A DNA stretch of 64,000 nucleotides from Vagococcus elongatus (GCF_003987645.1 NZ_NGKA01000009.1:48763-112762); one strand, 5' to 3'; shown: positions 36,438 through 48,588, counted from the first letter of the stretch. Numbers and translations: made by a program. The notes: generated by a model from the sequence alone, not told the origin.

Positions 36438-37268
36438 GTGGCGATTAGAAAGTATAAACCAACCACGAATGGTCGTCGTAATATGACATCCCTTGATTTT
36501 TCTGAAATCACAACAACTAAACCAGAAAAATCTTTATTGCAATCAGCAAAAAACAATGCTGGCCGTAATAACATGGGACGTATTACTGTACGCCATCAAG
36601 GTGGTGGACATAAACGTCAATATCGTTTGATCGACTTCAAACGTAATAAAGACAATATCGTAGCGACAGTCAAAACGATCGAATATGATCCAAACAGAAC
36701 AGCGAATATCGCTTTGATTCACTATGAAGATGGTGTGAAAGGTTACATCCTTGCGCCAAAAGGTTTGCAAGTTGGAGATAAAGTTGTCTCTGGAACAGAT
36801 GCAGACATTAAGCTGGGAAATACATTACCGCTTGAAAACATTCCAGTTGGTACAGTAGTTCACAACATTGAAATGAAACCAGGTAAAGGCGGACAATTGA
36901 TTCGTTCTGCTGGAACTAAAGCACAAGTTTTAGGTAAAGAGGGCAAATATGTTTTAGTTCGTTTGAACTCAGGCGAAGTTCGCATGATTTTGGGAACTTG
37001 CCGTGCAACTGTCGGTGCAGTAGGTAATGAACAGCATGAGTTAATCAATGTTGGTAAAGCTGGACGCAGTCGTTGGTTGAGAAAACGCCCAACAGTGCGT
37101 GGTAGTGTTATGAACCCTAATGATCACCCACATGGTGGTGGGGAAGGTAAGGCACCAATCGGTATGCCATCACCAATGACACCATGGGGCAAACCAACAT
37201 TAGGTTATAAGACTCGTAAGAAATCCAAAAATGATAAATTAATCGTTCGTCGTCGTAAAACGAAATAA
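36438..37268 (+). CDS. rplB: Ribosomal protein L2
   Basis: A 276-residue L2, a core 50S protein close to the peptidyl transferase centre. The C-terminal [14 protein letters not shown] loop with the conserved His is intact. The start is GTG at 36438 behind TAGGAGGG. Confidence 0.97.
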   Translation: MAIRKYKPTTNGRRNMTSLDFSEITTTKPEKSLLQSAKNNAGRNNMGRITVRHQGGGHKRQYRLIDFKRNKDNIVATVKTIEYDPNRTANIALIHYEDGVKGYILAPKGLQVGDKVVSGTDADIKLGNTLPLENIPVGTVVHNIEMKPGKGGQLIRSAGTKAQVLGKEGKYVLVRLNSGEVRMILGTCRATVGAVGNEQHELINVGKAGRSRWLRKRPTVRGSVMNPNDHPHGGGEGKAPIGMPSPMTPWGKPTLGYKTRKKSKNDKLIVRRRKTK

Positions 37269-37308
37269 AATGATTTAATCAATCGCGAATTTTGAGAGGA
37301 GGTTCACC

Positions 37309-37587
37309 ATGGGTCGCAGTTTGAAGAAGGGTCCTTTTTGTGACGATCATCTGATGAAGAAAGTATTGGAGCAAAAAGACCTATCAAAGAAAAAAGTAAT
37401 CAAGACATGGTCACGCCGTTCTACAATTTTCCCAAATTTTGTAGGTTATACTATTGCAGTATATGATGGCAGAAAACATGTTCCAGTATATATTCAAGAA
37501 GATATGGTTGGGCATAAATTAGGTGAATTTGCACCAACAAGAACATTCCGTGGTCACTCAGGTGATGACAAAAAAACAGGTCGTTAA
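37309..37587 (+). CDS. rpsS: Ribosomal protein S19
   Basis: A 92-residue S19 of the 30S head, starting [10 protein letters not shown] and carrying [23 protein letters not shown] at 37309 follows GAGAGGAGG. Confidence 0.97.
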   Translation: MGRSLKKGPFCDDHLMKKVLEQKDLSKKKVIKTWSRRSTIFPNFVGYTIAVYDGRKHVPVYIQEDMVGHKLGEFAPTRTFRGHSGDDKKTGR

Positions 37588-37609
37588 TTATTGAGGGGAG
37601 GAATTGCAG

Positions 37610-37957
37610 ATGACTGAACAAATTACTTCAGCAAGAGCAACTGCCAATACAGTTCGCACTTCACCTCGTAAAGCACGTTTAGTAATTGACTTGATTAGAG
37701 GTAAAAGTGTGGCGGAAGCAATTTCAATTTTGAAATACACGCCAAATAAAGCAGCGACATTGATTGAAAAAGTATTGATGTCAGCAGTAGCGAATGCAGA
37801 AAACAATTATGATTTAGATGTTGAGAATTTGGTAGTATCTGAAGCATTTGTGAACGAAGGACCAACGATGAAACGTTTCCGTCCGCGTGCCAAAGGATCA
37901 GCTTCACCAATCAACAAAAGAACAAGTCATATTACAGTAGTAGTGACTGAGAAATAA
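37610..37957 (+). CDS. rplV: Ribosomal protein L22
   Basis: A 115-residue L22 with the beta-hairpin that lines the exit tunnel ([15 protein letters not shown]). ATG at 37610 is preferred over an in-frame TTG at 37604, since GGGGAGG is seven bases ahead of the ATG. Confidence 0.96.
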   Translation: MTEQITSARATANTVRTSPRKARLVIDLIRGKSVAEAISILKYTPNKAATLIEKVLMSAVANAENNYDLDVENLVVSEAFVNEGPTMKRFRPRAKGSASPINKRTSHITVVVTEK

Positions 37958-37970
37958 GGAGGGACAATCA

Positions 37971-38627
37971 GTGGGTCAAAAAGTAAATCCAACGGGTCTA
38001 CGTGTCGGAATCATCCGCGGCTGGGATGCTAAATGGTATGCTGAAAAAGAGTATGCTGAATACTTGCATGAAGACTTGAGAATTCGCAAATATATCGCGA
38101 AGAACCTTGCTGATGCCGCAGTTTCAACAGTTGAAATCGAACGTGCCGCTAACCGCGTTAACGTGTCGATCCATACAGCTAAACCAGGTATGGTAATTGG
38201 TAAAGGCGGATCAGAGGTTGAAAAATTACGTAAAAAGTTAAATGCACTAACTGGTAAAAGAGTGCATATCAACATTATAGAAATTAAAAAACCTGATTTG
38301 GATGCTAAACTAGTCGGTGAAGGAATTGCACGACAACTGGAAAATCGTGTGGCTTTCCGCCGTGCTCAAAAACAAGCGATCCAACGGACAATGAGAGCTG
38401 GCGCTCAAGGAATCAAAACATTGGTTTCTGGACGTTTGAACGGAGCAGACATTGCAAGATCAGAAGGCTATTCAGAAGGAACAGTGCCACTTCATACCTT
38501 ACGTGCAGACATTGACTATGCGTGGGAAGAAGCAGATACAACATACGGAAAACTAGGAGTTAAAGTGTGGATTTATCGCGGAGAAATCCTTCCAGAAGCG
38601 AAAAACACTGAGAAAGGAGGGAAATAA
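37971..38627 (+). CDS. rpsC: Ribosomal protein S3
   Basis: A 218-residue S3 at the mRNA entry channel, with the KH domain [16 protein letters not shown] near residues 71-86. GTG start at 37971 behind AAGGAGGG. It is separated from rplP by two bases. Confidence 0.97.
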   Translation: MGQKVNPTGLRVGIIRGWDAKWYAEKEYAEYLHEDLRIRKYIAKNLADAAVSTVEIERAANRVNVSIHTAKPGMVIGKGGSEVEKLRKKLNALTGKRVHINIIEIKKPDLDAKLVGEGIARQLENRVAFRRAQKQAIQRTMRAGAQGIKTLVSGRLNGADIARSEGYSEGTVPLHTLRADIDYAWEEADTTYGKLGVKVWIYRGEILPEAKNTEKGGK

Positions 38628-38629
38628 AC

Positions 38630-39064
38630 ATGTTAGTACCTAAACGTGTTAAATATCGTCGTGAGTTTCGAGGTAAAATGCGCGGTGAAGCCAAAGGCGG
38701 CAAAGATGTTTCTTTTGGTGAATACGGCTTGCAAGCCTTAGATTCTCAATGGATCACAAACAGACAGATTGAAGCGGCTCGTATTGCGATGACTCGTTAT
38801 ATGAAACGTGGCGGGAAAGTATGGATCAAAATTTTCCCTCATAAATCTTATACAGCCAAAGCCATCGGAGTTCGTATGGGTTCTGGTAAAGGGGCACCTG
38901 AAGGATGGGTAGCACCTGTTAAACGAGGAAAAATCATGTTTGAAATTGCTGGTGTTGATGAAGCGACTGCTCGCGAAGCATTGCGTCTGGCTGCACACAA
39001 ACTGCCGGTAAGAAGCAAATTTGTAAAACGTGAAGAAATGGGTGGTGAATCGAATGAAAGTTAA
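38630..39064 (+). CDS. rplP: Ribosomal protein L16
   Basis: A 144-residue L16 near the A-site tRNA elbow and the 5S rRNA. It has [15 protein letters not shown] and [17 protein letters not shown]. Its 3' end overlaps the rpmC start by 11 bp. Confidence 0.97.
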   Translation: MLVPKRVKYRREFRGKMRGEAKGGKDVSFGEYGLQALDSQWITNRQIEAARIAMTRYMKRGGKVWIKIFPHKSYTAKAIGVRMGSGKGAPEGWVAPVKRGKIMFEIAGVDEATAREALRLAAHKLPVRSKFVKREEMGGESNES

Positions 39065-39242
39065 TGAAATCAAAGAACTAACCACTGCCGAAATGCTTGA
39101 AAAAGAAAAGGAATTTAAAGAAGAATTATTCAACTTGAGATTCCAACTGGCTACAGGTCAACTTGAAGATACGTCACGTATTAAGAAAGTACGTCAATCG
39201 ATTGCCCGCATCAAAACAGTTTTGCGAGCACAAGAAAAGTAA
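39054..39242 (+). CDS. rpmC: Ribosomal protein L29
   Basis: A 62-residue helical L29 beside the tunnel exit, starting [14 protein letters not shown] at 39054 lies inside the last codons of rplP, with AAATGGGTGGTG upstream as RBS. The longer in-frame extension overlaps rplP further and is not needed. Confidence 0.95.
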   Translation: MKVNEIKELTTAEMLEKEKEFKEELFNLRFQLATGQLEDTSRIKKVRQSIARIKTVLRAQEK

Positions 39243-39263
39243 TAATGGAAGGAGGCCATACGT

Positions 39264-39527
39264 ATGACTGAAAGAAATGAGCGTAAAGTTTACCAAGGAC
39301 GTGTTATTTCAGACAAAATGGACAAAACCATTACAGTTGTTGTTGAAACAAGAAAGACACATAAAGTTTATGGTAAACGAGTAAAATATTCTAAGAAATA
39401 CAAAGCACACGATGAAAATAATGTTGCTAAAACAGGCGATATCGTGAAAATTATGGAAACTCGTCCATTATCCGCTACTAAACGTTTTCGTTTGTTAGAG
39501 GTTGTAGAAGAAGCAGTTATCATCTAA
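39264..39527 (+). CDS. rpsQ: Ribosomal protein S17
   Basis: An 87-residue S17 that binds the 5' domain of 16S rRNA. It has [15 protein letters not shown] and the [14 protein letters not shown]-terminal motif. ATG at 39264 follows GAAGGAGG. Confidence 0.97.
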   Translation: MTERNERKVYQGRVISDKMDKTITVVVETRKTHKVYGKRVKYSKKYKAHDENNVAKTGDIVKIMETRPLSATKRFRLLEVVEEAVII

Positions 39528-39578
39528 GCGAGATTTTCCTATAGATTGTAAGTTGAAATCTGAAAGGAGGATACTATA

Positions 39579-39947
39579 GTGATCCAAACAGAAAGTCGTT
39601 TAAAAGTGGCTGACAACTCAGGTGCAAGAGAAGTTTTAGCAATTAAAGTACTTGGCGGTTCCGGTCGTAACAACGCAAACATTGGTGATGTGATTGTTGC
39701 TTCGGTTAAACAAGCAACGCCAGGCGGAGTTGTTAAAAAAGGTGATATTGTCAAAGCTGTTATTGTAAGGACAAAATCAGGAGCTCGTCGTCCGGACGGT
39801 TCATATATCAAATTTGATGAAAATGCATGTGTGATTATCCGGGATGATAAGAGTCCGCGTGGTACTCGTATCTTTGGACCGGTTGCTCGTGAATTGCGTG
39901 ATAGCAACTTCATGAAAATCATTTCATTAGCACCAGAAGTATTATAA
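39579..39947 (+). CDS. rplN: Ribosomal protein L14
   Basis: A 122-residue L14 of the subunit interface, starting [19 protein letters not shown]. The start is GTG at 39579 behind AAAGGAGG. Confidence 0.97.
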   Translation: MIQTESRLKVADNSGAREVLAIKVLGGSGRNNANIGDVIVASVKQATPGGVVKKGDIVKAVIVRTKSGARRPDGSYIKFDENACVIIRDDKSPRGTRIFGPVARELRDSNFMKIISLAPEVL

Positions 39948-39979
39948 TTTATAGCTATCCAAAGGAGGTGCGAGACAAA

Positions 39980-40291
39980 ATGTTCGTTAAAAAAGGCGAT
40001 AAAGTGAAAGTTCTTACTGGAAAAGATAAGGACAAAGAAGGCATTGTATTAACTGTATTTCCTAAAAATAACCGTGTCATCGTTGAAGGGGTCAATATGG
40101 TGAAAAAGCACCAGAAGCCTAGCGCTGCTGCTCCTCAGGGAGGCATCGTTGAAACTGAAAGTGCCATCCATGCATCTAACGTGATGGTTGTTGATCCATC
40201 AACTGGAGAACCAACAAGAGTTGGGCATAAAGTGGTTGACGGGAAAAAAGTTCGTGTGTCTAAAAAAACTGGTGAAGTTTTAGATAAGTAG
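39980..40291 (+). CDS. rplX: Ribosomal protein L24
   Basis: A 103-residue L24, an assembly initiator with a KOW motif ([18 protein letters not shown]). ATG at 39980 is chosen; an in-frame GTG at 39968 is part of the AAAGGAGGTG ribosome-binding site. Confidence 0.96.
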   Translation: MFVKKGDKVKVLTGKDKDKEGIVLTVFPKNNRVIVEGVNMVKKHQKPSAAAPQGGIVETESAIHASNVMVVDPSTGEPTRVGHKVVDGKKVRVSKKTGEVLDK

Positions 40292-40319
40292 AAGTATCGA
40301 AAGGAGGGACCAACGGAAA

Positions 40320-40859
40320 ATGAACCGCCTGAAAGAAAAATACCTTAATGAAGTTACTCCGTCTTTAGTGGAGAAATTTAATTATAAATCTGTTATGCAA
40401 GCACCTAAGGTTGAGAAAATCGTAATCAACATGGGTGTGGGTGACGCTGTATCTAATGCTAAGAACTTAGATAAGGCTGTCGAAGAATTAACACTGATAT
40501 CAGGACAAAAACCTGTAATCACAAAGGCAAGAAAATCAATTGCTGGCTTTAGATTGCGTGAAGGCATGCCTATTGGCTGTAAAGTAACCTTGCGCGGCGA
40601 AAGAATGTATGAATTCTTGGATAAACTAGTCAATGTTTCCTTACCTCGTGTGCGAGATTTCCATGGTGCCAGCAAAAAATCATTTGATGGACGCGGAAAT
40701 TACACTTTGGGAGTGAAAGAACAATTAATATTCCCAGAAGTTGATTACGATTTAGTCGATAAAGTGCGTGGAATGGATATAGTTATCGTGACTACTGCTA
40801 AGACTGATGAAGAATCTCGTGAATTGTTATCATTACTTGGAATGCCATTCCAAAAATAA
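40320..40859 (+). CDS. rplE: Ribosomal protein L5
   Basis: A 179-residue L5 that contacts 5S rRNA and the P-site tRNA. It has [12 protein letters not shown] and [15 protein letters not shown] at 40320 follows AAAGGAGGG. Confidence 0.97.
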   Translation: MNRLKEKYLNEVTPSLVEKFNYKSVMQAPKVEKIVINMGVGDAVSNAKNLDKAVEELTLISGQKPVITKARKSIAGFRLREGMPIGCKVTLRGERMYEFLDKLVNVSLPRVRDFHGASKKSFDGRGNYTLGVKEQLIFPEVDYDLVDKVRGMDIVIVTTAKTDEESRELLSLLGMPFQK

Positions 40860-40877
40860 TTAAAGGAGGCGAACTAC

Positions 40878-41063
40878 GTGGCTAAAAAATCAATGATTGC
40901 TAAAAACAAACGTCCGGCAAAATTCTCCACACAAGAATATACTCGCTGTGAACGTTGTGGTCGTCCACATTCAGTTTATCGTAAATTTAAACTTTGCCGT
41001 ATTTGCTTCCGCGAACTTGCCCATAAGGGACAAATTCCCGGCGTGAAGAAAGCAAGCTGGTAA
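40878..41063 (+). CDS. rpsN: Ribosomal protein S14, zinc-binding type
   Basis: A 61-residue S14 of the short, zinc-binding (type Z) form: CERCGRPH and CRICFREL give the four cysteines. The start is GTG at 40878. The zinc-free 89-residue form used under zinc starvation in other Firmicutes is not in this window. Confidence 0.96.
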   Translation: MAKKSMIAKNKRPAKFSTQEYTRCERCGRPHSVYRKFKLCRICFRELAHKGQIPGVKKASW

Positions 41064-41159
41064 ACTTAATCCTAAGTGAAGGATCTCTATCCTAGAAAGT
41101 CTATTTTTAAGGCATAGCGGATACCGGATCTAAAAGTAGAGAAGGAGGTACATAATTCA

Positions 41160-41558
41160 ATGGTCATGACAGATCCAATTGCAGATTTTCTAACACGCAT
41201 TCGTAATGCAAACATGGTAAAACATGAAATGCTAGAAGTACCTGCATCAAAAATTAAACATGATATCGCAAATATCCTTAAAAACGAAGGATTCATCCGC
41301 GATGTTGAATATATTGAAGATGATAAGCAAGGCATCATTCGGGTTTTCATGAAATACGGACGTAATGACGAACGTGTTATCACAAACTTAAAACGTATTT
41401 CTAAACCGGGACTTAGAGCCTACGTAAAAGCTGAAGAAGTGCCAAAAGTATTAAATGGACTTGGCATAGCGATTATTTCTACTTCTGAAGGTGTCATCAC
41501 AGACAAAGAAGCTAGGGAGCGCAATGTCGGCGGAGAAGTATTAGCTTACGTTTGGTAA
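41160..41558 (+). CDS. rpsH: Ribosomal protein S8
   Basis: A 132-residue S8 that binds helix 21 of 16S rRNA. It begins [21 protein letters not shown] at 41160 follows AGGAGGT. A 96-bp gap after rpsN contains a CTATCCTAGAAAG-rich segment without a clear terminator. Confidence 0.97.
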   Translation: MVMTDPIADFLTRIRNANMVKHEMLEVPASKIKHDIANILKNEGFIRDVEYIEDDKQGIIRVFMKYGRNDERVITNLKRISKPGLRAYVKAEEVPKVLNGLGIAIISTSEGVITDKEARERNVGGEVLAYVW

Positions 41559-41587
41559 TTGCAAGAAAGTATAAGGAGGTGTCTTGA

Positions 41588-42124
41588 GTGAGCCGTATTG
41601 GTAAGAAACCAATTAATGTCCCTGCAGGTGTTACTGTTACACAAAATGGGGAAAAAGTGACTGTAAAAGGTCCTAATGGAGAATTGACTCGTGAATTTGT
41701 TGCGAACATTGCCATTAAGATTGAAGAAAATGAAATAACTTTGACACGTGAAAACGATGAAAAAGAAAGCCGTTCATTGCATGGTACGATGCGTTCTAAT
41801 TTGGATAACATGATCACAGGTGTGAGCAAAGGGTTTGAAAAACAACTTGAGCTGATTGGGGTCGGATACCGTGCCCAAATGCAAGGTAAAAAACTTGTGC
41901 TTAATGTTGGCTATTCTCATCCAGTAGAATTCGAATCACCTGAAGGAATTACAATCGAAGTTCCAACAAACACACAAGTGATTGTAAAGGGTGCAAACAA
42001 GGAACATGTTGGTGAATTGGCAGCAAATATTCGCGGCGTACGCCCACCAGAGCCATATAAAGGCAAAGGAATTCGCTATGTTGGTGAATATGTAAGACGT
42101 AAAGAAGGTAAGACCGGTAAGTAG
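41588..42124 (+). CDS. rplF: Ribosomal protein L6
   Basis: A 178-residue L6 near the sarcin-ricin loop and the GTPase centre. It has [13 protein letters not shown] and the C-terminal [13 protein letters not shown]. The start is GTG at 41588. Confidence 0.97.
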   Translation: MSRIGKKPINVPAGVTVTQNGEKVTVKGPNGELTREFVANIAIKIEENEITLTRENDEKESRSLHGTMRSNLDNMITGVSKGFEKQLELIGVGYRAQMQGKKLVLNVGYSHPVEFESPEGITIEVPTNTQVIVKGANKEHVGELAANIRGVRPPEPYKGKGIRYVGEYVRRKEGKTGK

Positions 42125-42160
42125 GTCTTGCAACTAAAATAAACTATTGAGGTGACAATT

Positions 42161-42517
42161 GTGATTTCAAAACCAGATAAAAACACAACGCGTCAGAAAA
42201 GACATAAACGCGTGCGTAAAAATCTTTCTGGTACTGCTGAGTGCCCACGCTTAAATGTATTTCGTTCAAATACAAACATCTACGCTCAATTGATTGATGA
42301 CGTAGCGGGTGTGACGCTAGCAAGTGCCTCTACCTTAGATAAAGAAATTTCAGGTGGAAATAAAACTGAACAAGCTGCTGCAGTTGGTGCATTAGTTGCC
42401 AAACGCGCAGTTGACAAAGGATACAAAGAAGTAGTCTTTGACCGTGGTGGTTACCTTTACCATGGCCGTGTGGCAGCATTGGCTGAAGCAGCACGTGAAA
42501 ACGGACTAGAATTTTAA
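42161..42517 (+). CDS. rplR: Ribosomal protein L18
   Basis: A 118-residue L18 that, with L5, docks 5S rRNA. It has [15 protein letters not shown] and [14 protein letters not shown] at 42161 is preferred (TTGAGGTG upstream); an upstream in-frame GTG at 42152 is part of the ribosome-binding site. Confidence 0.95.
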   Translation: MISKPDKNTTRQKRHKRVRKNLSGTAECPRLNVFRSNTNIYAQLIDDVAGVTLASASTLDKEISGGNKTEQAAAVGALVAKRAVDKGYKEVVFDRGGYLYHGRVAALAEAARENGLEF

Positions 42518-42537
42518 GAAAAGGAGGAATACCATTC

Positions 42538-43038
42538 ATGGCTTATATCGATCCAAAAGGATTTGAACTAGAAGACCGTGTTGTTGCTATCAACCGTGTA
42601 ACTAAAGTTGTCAAAGGCGGCCGTCGTCTGCGTTTTGCTGCTTTAGTTGTAGTGGGTGACAGAAATGGACACGTTGGCTTCGGTACAGGTAAAGCGCAAG
42701 AAGTACCTGAAGCGATTCGTAAAGCAATTGAAAATGCAAAGAAAAATCTAATTGAAGTACCAATGGTAGGTTCAACCGTTCCTCATGAAGTCATTGGTGT
42801 TTATAGCGGAGGCCGTACATTGATCAAACCGGCAGTTGCGGGTTCAGGAGTTGCCGCTGGGGGACCAGTTCGTGCCGTCTTGGAGCTTGCTGGTGTTGCT
42901 GACGTGACTAGCAAGTCGCTAGGATGTAACACACCGATCAACGTTATTCGTGCGACGATGGAAGGTCTATCTCGTTTGAAACGTGTTGAAGAAGTGGCTG
43001 AACTTCGTGGCAAAACTGTAGAAGAAATTTTAGGATAA
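42538..43038 (+). CDS. rpsE: Ribosomal protein S5
   Basis: A 166-residue S5 important for decoding accuracy. It has [21 protein letters not shown], the site of spectinomycin-related changes, and [18 protein letters not shown] at 42538 follows AAGGAGG. Confidence 0.97.
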   Translation: MAYIDPKGFELEDRVVAINRVTKVVKGGRRLRFAALVVVGDRNGHVGFGTGKAQEVPEAIRKAIENAKKNLIEVPMVGSTVPHEVIGVYSGGRTLIKPAVAGSGVAAGGPVRAVLELAGVADVTSKSLGCNTPINVIRATMEGLSRLKRVEEVAELRGKTVEEILG

Positions 43039-43053
43039 AAGGAGGACTATATA

Positions 43054-43233
43054 ATGTCTCAAGTGAAAATCACATTGAAACGCAGCGTTATCGGACGTCC
43101 TCAAAACCAAAAAGATACAGTTAAAGCACTAGGCTTAGGCAAACTGAACAGTTTTGTTATCAAACCAGAGAATGAAGCTATTCAAGGAATGATTAACACT
43201 GTATCACATTTAGTGGACGTTGAAAAAGTTTAA
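43054..43233 (+). CDS. rpmD: Ribosomal protein L30
   Basis: A 59-residue L30 starting [16 protein letters not shown], with the conserved [13 protein letters not shown] at 43054 follows AAAGGAGG, and it lies between rpsE (15 bp away) and rplO. Confidence 0.96.
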   Translation: MSQVKITLKRSVIGRPQNQKDTVKALGLGKLNSFVIKPENEAIQGMINTVSHLVDVEKV

Positions 43234-43272
43234 TACAACTAATTAGACTAATAAAGAGGAGGTGCCGATAGT

Positions 43273-43713
43273 ATGAAGCTTAATGAGTTACAACCCTCAG
43301 AAGGATCAAGACATGTGCGTAATCGGGTTGGACGCGGAACATCATCCGGAAATGGTAAAACAGCCGGTAGAGGACAAAAAGGACAAAAATCTCGCTCAGG
43401 CGGTGGTGTGCGCTTAGGCTTTGAAGGTGGACAAACACCATTGTTCCAAAGATTGCCAAAACGTGGATTTACCAACATCAACCGCAAAGAGTATGCTGTG
43501 GTCAACTTGGACGTGTTAGAGAAATTCGAGAACGGTACAGAAGTAACACCAGCATTGCTTATTGAGTCTGGCATGATTAAAGACGAAAAAGCAGGGATCA
43601 AAGTCTTAGCAAATGGTGCATTAACTAAAAAATTAACAGTGAAAGCTGCTAAATTTTCAAAAAGTGCGCAAGAAGCTATTGAATCAGCTGGCGGTTCAAT
43701 CGAGGTGATCTAA
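43273..43713 (+). CDS. rplO: Ribosomal protein L15
   Basis: A 146-residue L15 with a Gly/Arg-rich extension ([19 protein letters not shown]) that threads into 23S rRNA. ATG at 43273 follows AGAGGAGG. The stop overlaps secY by one base. Confidence 0.97.
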   Translation: MKLNELQPSEGSRHVRNRVGRGTSSGNGKTAGRGQKGQKSRSGGGVRLGFEGGQTPLFQRLPKRGFTNINRKEYAVVNLDVLEKFENGTEVTPALLIESGMIKDEKAGIKVLANGALTKKLTVKAAKFSKSAQEAIESAGGSIEVI

Positions 43714-45011
43714 TGTTTAGACTATTGAAAGATGCGTTCAAAGTAAAAGATATTCGTAATCGTATTTTCTTTACGCTTTTTATCTTGTTCGCTTTTCGTT
43801 TAGGAGCTCATATATCAGTTCCTGGAGTCAATGTAAAAGCATTAGCGGCACTTAGTGAAAATCCGTTGTTTAGTATGATCAATACGGTCAGCGGTAGTGC
43901 GATGCAAAACTTCTCATTGTTTGCAATGGGGGTTTCGCCATACATTACCTCGTCTATTGTCATTCAACTATTACAAATGGACATTGTGCCAAAATTCGTT
44001 GAATGGTCCAAGCAGGGAGAAGTCGGGCGTCGAAAATTAAATCAGGCCACACGTTATTTGACATTAGGATTGGGTTTCATGCAGTCCATTGCCTTAACAA
44101 CGGGATTTAATCAATATGCAGGTCAAAGCTTCCTATATGATACAGGCATAAAAACCTACATCACTATTGGAATTATTTTAACCTCAGGAACCATGCTTTT
44201 GACTTGGCTGGGAGAGCAAATTTCAGAAAAAGGCATCGGAAATGGTGTTTCCATGATCATCTTTGCCGGGATTATTTCAAGATTACCTTCGGGGATCGTG
44301 AGCCTAGTAGAAGATAGATTTATCAACATCAGATCTGAGGATCTTTGGAAATCTGCAATTTTTACCCTTGTATTGCTGATCGCAGTTTTTGCCATTATTA
44401 CGTTTGTGACGTATTTTAATCAGGCAGAGCGTAAAATACCGATCCAATATACGAAAAGAGTGGCAGGTGCTCCTCAGAGCAGCTACTTACCGTTGAAAGT
44501 CAACGCAGCAGGAGTTATTCCAGTGATTTTTGCCAGTTCGATTATTACGACACCAGGTCAAATTTTGCAATTCGTTGCAAAAAATCACAGCGCATCAGGC
44601 TGGTATCAAATACTAAAGGAAATTTTTGATTATTCAACGCCGCTGGGAGGCACGTTGTACGCCGTCCTGATTATAGCGTTCACCTTTTTCTATGCTTTTG
44701 TTCAGGTCAATCCTGAAAAAGTCGCAGAAAATTTACAAAAACAAGGAAGTTATATTCCAAGTGTACGTCCAGGAAAAGGAACAGAAGACTATATTTCAAG
44801 TGTATTGCTGCATTTGAGTGTGGCGGGTTCATTATTCCTGACAGCAGTAGCCATCTTGCCAATCATCGCGCAAAATCTGTTCGACCTTCCAATAGCCATT
44901 GGCTTAGGGGGAACTAGTTTATTGATTGCGATAGGTGTGGCTTTGGAAACTGCAAAACAATTAGAAGGCTTACTGATGAAGCGTAAGTACACAGGCTTTA
45001 TCGCTGAGTAA
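43713..45011 (+). CDS. secY: Protein translocase subunit SecY
   Basis: A 432-residue, ten-helix channel of the general secretion pathway. It has the early plug-region segment RLGAHISVPGVN, GEQISEKGIGNGVSMIIFAGI and the C-terminal cytoplasmic GLLMKRKYTGF. It is translationally coupled to rplO (TAATG). It inserts and exports the lipoproteins and wall proteins seen elsewhere in the window. Confidence 0.97.
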   Translation: MFRLLKDAFKVKDIRNRIFFTLFILFAFRLGAHISVPGVNVKALAALSENPLFSMINTVSGSAMQNFSLFAMGVSPYITSSIVIQLLQMDIVPKFVEWSKQGEVGRRKLNQATRYLTLGLGFMQSIALTTGFNQYAGQSFLYDTGIKTYITIGIILTSGTMLLTWLGEQISEKGIGNGVSMIIFAGIISRLPSGIVSLVEDRFINIRSEDLWKSAIFTLVLLIAVFAIITFVTYFNQAERKIPIQYTKRVAGAPQSSYLPLKVNAAGVIPVIFASSIITTPGQILQFVAKNHSASGWYQILKEIFDYSTPLGGTLYAVLIIAFTFFYAFVQVNPEKVAENLQKQGSYIPSVRPGKGTEDYISSVLLHLSVAGSLFLTAVAILPIIAQNLFDLPIAIGLGGTSLLIAIGVALETAKQLEGLLMKRKYTGFIAE

Positions 45012-45075
45012 GAGCATGTGTTGGAGGAGTTGACCTTCAGCACTACTCTCGAACTTGCTAGGAGGATAAACCAAT

Positions 45076-45726
45076 ATGAATCTTATTATAATGGGTTTAC
45101 CAGGAGCTGGAAAAGGCACTCAGGCAGAAAGAATCATTGATGCTTATCATATTCCACAGATTTCGACTGGGGATATGTTTCGAGAAGCAATGAAAAATCA
45201 AACTGCCCTAGGTGTGGAAGCGAAGACTTATATTGATAAAGGCGAGCTTGTTCCAGACGATGTGACCAATGGTATTGTGAAGGAGCGTCTCAATCAAAAA
45301 GATACCGACAAAGGCTTTTTGCTGGACGGTTTTCCACGGACTATTGACCAAAGTAACGCTTTGGAAGAAATAATGTCAGACTTAGGCAAAAAAATTGATG
45401 CTGTCATCAACATTCATGTGGAAGAAAATATTTTAATAGACCGTTTAGCTGGTCGCTTTATTTGTAAAGATTGCGGAGCTACTTATCACAAGCTGAATCA
45501 TCCGCCAAAAGTTGAAGGAACCTGTGACCGCTGCGGCGGACATGACTTCTATCAGCGGGAGGATGACAAGCCGGAGATCGTAAAAAATCGTTTGGCAGTC
45601 AATGTCAGAGATAGTGCCCCGATTATTGAATACTATAAAGAAAAAGGTCTTCTGCATACAATCGACGGAAATCGCGAGATAGATGCTGTATTCAAAGATG
45701 TGCAAAAAATCATCAACAGTCTCTAA
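45076..45726 (+). CDS. adk: Adenylate kinase
   Basis: A 216-residue enzyme, AMP + ATP to 2 ADP, with P-loop [11 protein letters not shown] at residues 7-17 and LLDGFPRT. The LID domain carries the Gram-positive zinc site (CKDCGATYH and CDRCGGHDF, four cysteines). ATG at 45076 follows TAGGAGG. Confidence 0.97.
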   Translation: MNLIIMGLPGAGKGTQAERIIDAYHIPQISTGDMFREAMKNQTALGVEAKTYIDKGELVPDDVTNGIVKERLNQKDTDKGFLLDGFPRTIDQSNALEEIMSDLGKKIDAVINIHVEENILIDRLAGRFICKDCGATYHKLNHPPKVEGTCDRCGGHDFYQREDDKPEIVKNRLAVNVRDSAPIIEYYKEKGLLHTIDGNREIDAVFKDVQKIINSL

Positions 45727-45810
45727 AACTTCAAGCCAAGAAAGTAACTGTTATACTTGTGGCTCTGTTTTTAACACACAGTGATGTCGTTAAATGCCCT
45801 GCGAGTCCAC

Positions 45811-45839
45811 TTTTAATTAAAGTGACTTTATGTTATAAT
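45811..45839 (+). promoter_or_regulatory. Likely promoter for infA and the alpha operon
   Basis: TTTTAA (45811-45816), a 17-bp spacer and TATAAT (45834-45839) lie about 90 bp upstream of infA. It is a weak -35 with a perfect -10, and would let the infA-to-rplQ genes be expressed independently. Confidence 0.5.
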
Positions 45840-45931
45840 TGGCAGGTTGAGGCGTTATAAATCAAGGCCAGAGTGCCGGAGCGGTTTTTATCGTACGATG
45901 ATGACAAACAAGTAATAAGGAGGTACTCAAA

Positions 45932-46296
<365 letters not shown>

Positions 46297-46313
46297 TAGG
46301 AGGTGTAGCATAA

Positions 46314-46679
46314 ATGGCTCGTATTGCAGGAGTAGATATTCCTCGTGATAAACGCGTGGTTATTTCACTTACATATATTTTCGGTATCGGAAAAAACACT
46401 GCTCAAAAAGTGTTGGCTGATGCTGGAGTTTCAGAAGACATTCGTGTTCGAGAATTAACAAATGATCAATTAGATAAAATCCGTGCAGAAGTAGATAAAC
46501 TTAAAATCGAAGGTGATTTGCGCCGTGAAGTGAACTTGAACATCAAACGTTTGATGGAAATTGGTTCATACCGTGGTATCCGTCATCGTCGTGGGTTACC
46601 TACACGCGGACAAAACACAAAAAACAATGCACGTACTCGTAAAGGCCCAGCTCGTGCTATCGCTGGCAAGAAAAAATAA
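46314..46679 (+). CDS. rpsM: Ribosomal protein S13
   Basis: A 121-residue S13 of the 30S head and intersubunit bridges. It has [18 protein letters not shown] and a basic C-terminal tail rich in Arg/Lys. ATG at 46314 follows TAGGAGGT. Confidence 0.97.
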   Translation: MARIAGVDIPRDKRVVISLTYIFGIGKNTAQKVLADAGVSEDIRVRELTNDQLDKIRAEVDKLKIEGDLRREVNLNIKRLMEIGSYRGIRHRRGLPTRGQNTKNNARTRKGPARAIAGKKK

Positions 46680-46706
46680 ATCACTTGTGAAGGAGGTTAG
46701 AACTTC

Positions 46707-47096
46707 ATGGTAGCAAAGAAAGTTAGCAAAAAACGTCGTGTGAAAAAGAATATTGAAACGGGCATAGCTCATATTCATTCTACTTTTAATAACTCGATCG
46801 TAATGATTACAGATGTTCATGGAAATGCCATTTCATGGTCGTCTGCAGGCGCTTTAGGTTTCAAAGGTAGTAAAAAATCAACGCCATTTGCAGCCCAAAT
46901 GGCAGCTGAGGCAGCGGCTAAAACTGCGATGGAACATGGACTAAAATCTGTTGATGTAACAGTTAAAGGCCCAGGTTCAGGTCGTGAAGCTGCAATTCGT
47001 TCATTACAAGCAACAGGGTTAGAAGTGACAGCGATTCGTGACGTCACTCCAGTTCCTCATAATGGATGCCGCCCTCCAAAACGCCGTCGTGTTTAA
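46707..47096 (+). CDS. rpsK: Ribosomal protein S11
   Basis: A 129-residue S11 of the 30S platform, ending in the standard [22 protein letters not shown] at 46707 follows GAAGGAGG. Confidence 0.97.
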   Translation: MVAKKVSKKRRVKKNIETGIAHIHSTFNNSIVMITDVHGNAISWSSAGALGFKGSKKSTPFAAQMAAEAAAKTAMEHGLKSVDVTVKGPGSGREAAIRSLQATGLEVTAIRDVTPVPHNGCRPPKRRRV

Positions 47097-47177
47097 TGCG
47101 CGTCTTTCATTTTGAGTTTAAGCTTAAATGCGTCATTGAACGTGACACTTTTCGTTTTGAAAGGGGTATAGATAAGA

Positions 47178-48116
47178 ATGATTGAATTTGAAAAACCACG
47201 GATCACAAAAATTGATGAGGATAGAGATTATGGCAAGTTCGTCATTGAACCGCTTGAAAGAGGTTATGGGACTACTTTAGGTAATTCTCTTCGTCGTATT
47301 TTACTTTCTTCACTACCGGGGGCAGCGATTACCAGCCTGCAGATTGATGGTGTTCTTCATGAATTTTCCACTGTTAAAGGTGTAAAAGAAGATGTAACAC
47401 AAATCATTTTGAACATTAAAGGCTTGGCAATGAAGCTCTACAGTGAAGAGGAAAAATCCCTTGAAATAGATGTTACTGGACCTGCAATCGTCACTGCGGG
47501 TGATATCATTGTAGACAGTGATGTTGAAATTTTGAACAAAGATTTATATATCTGCAATGTTGCAGAAGGCGCATCTTTGCATGCCAGACTGGTTGTAAAA
47601 CCTGGTCGAGGTTATGTGCAAGCTGATGACAATAAACACGAAGATATGCCGATTGGTGTTTTGCCAGTTGATTCGATTTATACACCGGTTCGCCGAGTGA
47701 ATTATCAAGTGGAAAATACACGTGTCGGTCGTCGTGATGACTTTGACAAACTGACGTTAGAAGTATGGACAGACGGCTCTATCATGCCTCAAGAATCCAT
47801 CAGTTTGGCTGCCAAAATATTGACCGAGCATCTGGACATTTTTGTCAACCTGACAGATGAAGCAAAAAATGCTGAAATCATGGTTGAAAAAGAAGAAACA
47901 CAAAAAGAAAAAATGCTCGAAATGACTATTGAAGAGTTGGACCTTTCAGTTCGTTCATACAACTGCTTGAAGAGAGCAGGTATCAACACTGTACAGGAAT
48001 TGACTAATAAGTCTGAGGCAGAAATGATCAAAGTGCGTAATTTGGGACGTAAATCATTAGATGAAGTCAAATTCAAATTAAGCGAATTGGAATTGGCCTT
48101 GCGTCAAGATGACTAA
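47178..48116 (+). CDS. rpoA: RNA polymerase alpha subunit
   Basis: A 312-residue alpha subunit. The N-terminal dimerisation domain holds [25 protein letters not shown] in shorter segments near residues 27-50. The C-terminal domain binds UP elements and activators ([16 protein letters not shown] near residue 253). ATG at 47178 follows GAAAGGGG. It sits between rpsK and rplQ as usual. Confidence 0.97.
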   Translation: MIEFEKPRITKIDEDRDYGKFVIEPLERGYGTTLGNSLRRILLSSLPGAAITSLQIDGVLHEFSTVKGVKEDVTQIILNIKGLAMKLYSEEEKSLEIDVTGPAIVTAGDIIVDSDVEILNKDLYICNVAEGASLHARLVVKPGRGYVQADDNKHEDMPIGVLPVDSIYTPVRRVNYQVENTRVGRRDDFDKLTLEVWTDGSIMPQESISLAAKILTEHLDIFVNLTDEAKNAEIMVEKEETQKEKMLEMTIEELDLSVRSYNCLKRAGINTVQELTNKSEAEMIKVRNLGRKSLDEVKFKLSELELALRQDD

Positions 48117-48207
48117 AAATTTTAATTAAACAGACCGCTATTTCAAACATAAGTTAGTTTTAGAATAGAGGAGATTAAACCTTTTATAGATAAAGGAGGG
48201 AATTAAC

Positions 48208-48588
48208 ATGAGTTATCGTAAATTAGGTCGTACAAGTAGTCAGCGTAAAGCGATGTTAAGAGATTTGACTACAGACTTGATAATCAATGAAAAGATCGTA
48301 ACGACTGAAGCACGTGCGAAAGAAGTACGTTCAACAGCGGAAAAAATGATCACTTTAGGTAAGCGTGGAGATTTGCATGCTCGTCGTCGTGCAGCATCAT
48401 TTGTTAGAAATGAAATTGCAGACGTGAGAGAAGAAAACGAAGAAATCGTCATTGAAACAGCTTTACAAAAACTGTTTGACGATATTGCTCCTCGTTATGC
48501 TGAGCGTAACGGCGGGTACACACGTATTTTAAAAACAGAACCACGCCGCGGTGATGCCGCTCAAATGGTTATTTTAGAACTTGTCTAA
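48208..48588 (+). CDS. rplQ: Ribosomal protein L17
   Basis: A 126-residue L17 at the tunnel exit. It has [19 protein letters not shown] and [17 protein letters not shown] at 48208 follows AAAGGAGGG. It is the last gene of the alpha operon. Confidence 0.97.
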   Translation: MSYRKLGRTSSQRKAMLRDLTTDLIINEKIVTTEARAKEVRSTAEKMITLGKRGDLHARRRAASFVRNEIADVREENEEIVIETALQKLFDDIAPRYAERNGGYTRILKTEPRRGDAAQMVILELV